Assembly (NCBI GenBank): GCA_012934845.2
Contig: WNNJ02002097.1
Location: 1 to 64,000 of the forward strand
Length of the DNA: 64,000 nucleotides
Origin: Pomphorhynchus laevis
Lineage: Eukaryota; Acanthocephala; Palaeacanthocephala; Echinorhynchida; Pomphorhynchidae
Direction: 5' to 3'
The notes below the pieces were generated by a model that saw nothing but the letters and a program-made list of their open reading frames with translations, made no database searches and was not told where the DNA came from. A program made the translations under genes and the position numbers. Each line of letters opens with the position of its first letter. Position 1 is the first letter of the stretch. Positions 62,345 to 64,000 of this stretch are shown one piece after another.

Positions 62345-62425
62345 GAGTATCATCTACTGATGAGTCGTAATATCGACAGAACGGCAGTCATTAGAATTGC
62401 TCATTCCAACTTTATTAAGCGTCTA
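62345..62425 (+). repeat. Hammerhead-core repeat, copy 6
   Basis: CTACTGATGAGTCGTAATAT then CGACAGAACGGCA: CTGATGA at 62357 followed by a GTCG/CGAC stem with a TAATAT loop and a shifted GAA. The stem is kept although its loop and inner pairs differ from other copies. Confidence 0.55.
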
Positions 62426-63749
62426 CAGCAAACTATATGACTAATGAGTCAACATCAAATAAAAATTATTAAAACTATTAAATAATTAGAAGTTATTGAA
62501 AAACTATTAAATAATTTAAAAATATAAAGCAATTAAAATAATATCAACTTATATAACAAGTGACGTACCTTTAATTCACGACGCAATATCTTATATTTTA
62601 GATTTTATATTATAGATAAGTAAAATACGATATAAATAATTTTAAATACTATTTCTTCGTAAAAATACTATTATTATTTGTAAAAAATAATAATAATAAT
62701 TAATATTTCTTCGTAAAAATATAAGTGATTATTCGTCAGTTCTGCAAAAATCACAAATCAACAATCACCACAGTCACAATCAACAATGAGTAGTGGGAAT
62801 CATATCGTTTAACCGTAGACCTCTTGTTGCTCCTACAACGAACCTAACGCAAAATGCAAAACATGCATGTGTGCTCGCTTATGAAGGACTATCATATATT
62901 GCTATAAAAACGTGTGCTAATCGTTTAAATTCCACCGATACTGACGTAATGAACATATTATGCTTGCGTAACATTTCTAATTTTTAATTCTACTATTTCA
63001 GAAATTATTCAGCCACAATATTCACATATATCCATCCACGAAATATTCAAGAGGTCGTTCACCAATAAGAACGGCGGCACATGAAGTTCAATGTTCAACT
63101 ATTGTCTGTCAGCTAAAATATGACTACCAAATCTGATTTTATCGAATTTTCTTTGAACAGAGAACCTTTTGCAGCTTTTTTTCACTGTTTTGAATATTAA
63201 TCAAAAACTCAAAAATATGATTGTATCTTTAACTACATTCAGCAAGGTCGACAAATTTAATCCAGTATCAATAAGTCTACAAAACAATGCTACATTGGGT
63301 GATATTTAACAGCTTAAATCCTTTATCCAATTTCTGCGAATCCAATTTCGGTTGGTTCCTTTTATGGCGCAATTATCATCAGCAGACGTTTGTATCGTAA
63401 CACGGCAATCTTTCGACCAATATATTATAAATATTTATAATATTTGCAATAATATCAATTATATCATATCTTTTAAGCCATTATTTTTTTATATTTTTAT
63501 TATTTAAAATACTTAAATAATATAAAGTTTAAATACTTAATTTTAAATACGATAAAAAGTTTAAATATGAAAAGTCAATACGTAACGCTTATAGATTTAG
63601 CATAATTTCCTTGTTAATTAAATTGGGTTCATAAATTCACAATTTTTAAACTTTCCTTATTCATAAAACTGCTGGTCATTATCTAATAAAAACTCAGTGG
63701 TTTTAATTTTAATTCTCGCAATTATACAGCAGAAATTAGATTAAATTTT

Positions 63750-63855
63750 CTTTAAGAAAATTAATATCAAATAACAATATCAAATGTAATATCAAATAGT
63801 AATATCAATTTGATATCAATATCAAATCTAATATCAATATAAAATAATACAAATC
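63750..63855. repeat. Degenerate minisatellite
   Basis: AATATCAAATNN-type units repeat about nine times. Confidence 0.75.
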
Positions 63856-64000
63856 TTAAGCCATCTTTTAACTAAAATATTTATAGAGATATAAAAACGA
63901 AACAAAACCCATAGAAACATTGGAGAAAGCATTACACCATTAAACTTTCCGAACATCGAAAGCTACGAGTATTCTTTGATGCAATATTTTATGGAAAAAT

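Larger units (their letters stand above)
62057..64000 (-). other. Probable RAB2 intron, no exon recognised
   Basis: AT-rich. A 64-codon frame at 62793-62987 on + has no support. No GTPase motif could be read on the minus strand. Confidence 0.4.

Noticed and set aside
62793-62987. 64-codon frame as an upstream RAB2 exon
   Set aside because: Wrong strand and no GTPase motifs.
1-64000. CRISPR arrays, bacterial operons or phage genes
   Set aside because: No spaced repeats of that type; introns, LINEs and SINEs show animal nuclear DNA.

Overview
The window looks like AT-rich nuclear DNA of an invertebrate animal. Genes have GT-AG introns, AATAAA signals and standard stop codons. The recognisable proteins are animal-type (a TFIIIC large subunit, Rab2, a LIV-1-type ZIP zinc transporter), and the space between them is filled with reverse-transcriptase (RT) elements, foldback elements and satellite DNA. 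I cannot name the species or phylum.

Host genes, left to right. (1) A possible exon at 508-712, identity uncertain. (2) A ZIP (SLC39, LIV-1 subfamily) metal transporter on + with exons at 5711-6030, 6078-6180, about 7125-7194, 18475-18637 and 21795-22135. One intron is about 11.3 kb and is packed with repeats. (3) A minus-strand gene of unknown function that converges on the ZIP gene, with exons at 31374-30400 and 22513-22256; joining these two exons is my inference. (4) A plus-strand unknown gene at 24639-25706, which would lie inside the intron of gene 3. (5) An intact single-exon TFIIIC subunit (GTF3C1-like, 1399 residues) at 51891-56090. (6) The last two exons of RAB2 on the minus strand at 62056-61988 and 61154-61056.

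Mobile DNA. The most frequent family is an RT element of the PKLHK...YDFSTLY...PMGGN...YIDD type (Penelope-like is my best guess). Its best copy is at 26331-27623, and its roughly 350-bp non-coding tail recurs more than a dozen times. A piece of that tail has expanded into a 200-bp tandem satellite (12490-14745) inside the ZIP intron. The stretch 32.8-46.9 kb is a graveyard of LINEs: several GC-rich CR1/Jockey-group copies on both strands, a second CR1-like family, and an R1-like copy. It also holds one LTR-retrotransposon fossil and a tRNA-like SINE palindrome. Relics of another RT family, with an apparent restriction-like nuclease C-terminus, lie at 15.6-16.7, 44.9-45.5 and 1.6 kb.

The most notable non-coding signals are: a dispersed short repeat (7.7, 56.9, 57.6-57.8, 59.0, 62.4 kb) carrying a hammerhead-ribozyme-like core whose stem II shows a compensatory change; a pseudoknot-capable hairpin in the tail family; a tail insertion at 28.65-28.91 kb with a 21-bp target duplication and a permuted order; and many short perfect inverted repeats with 4-6 nt loops, which look like snap-back events, across the window.
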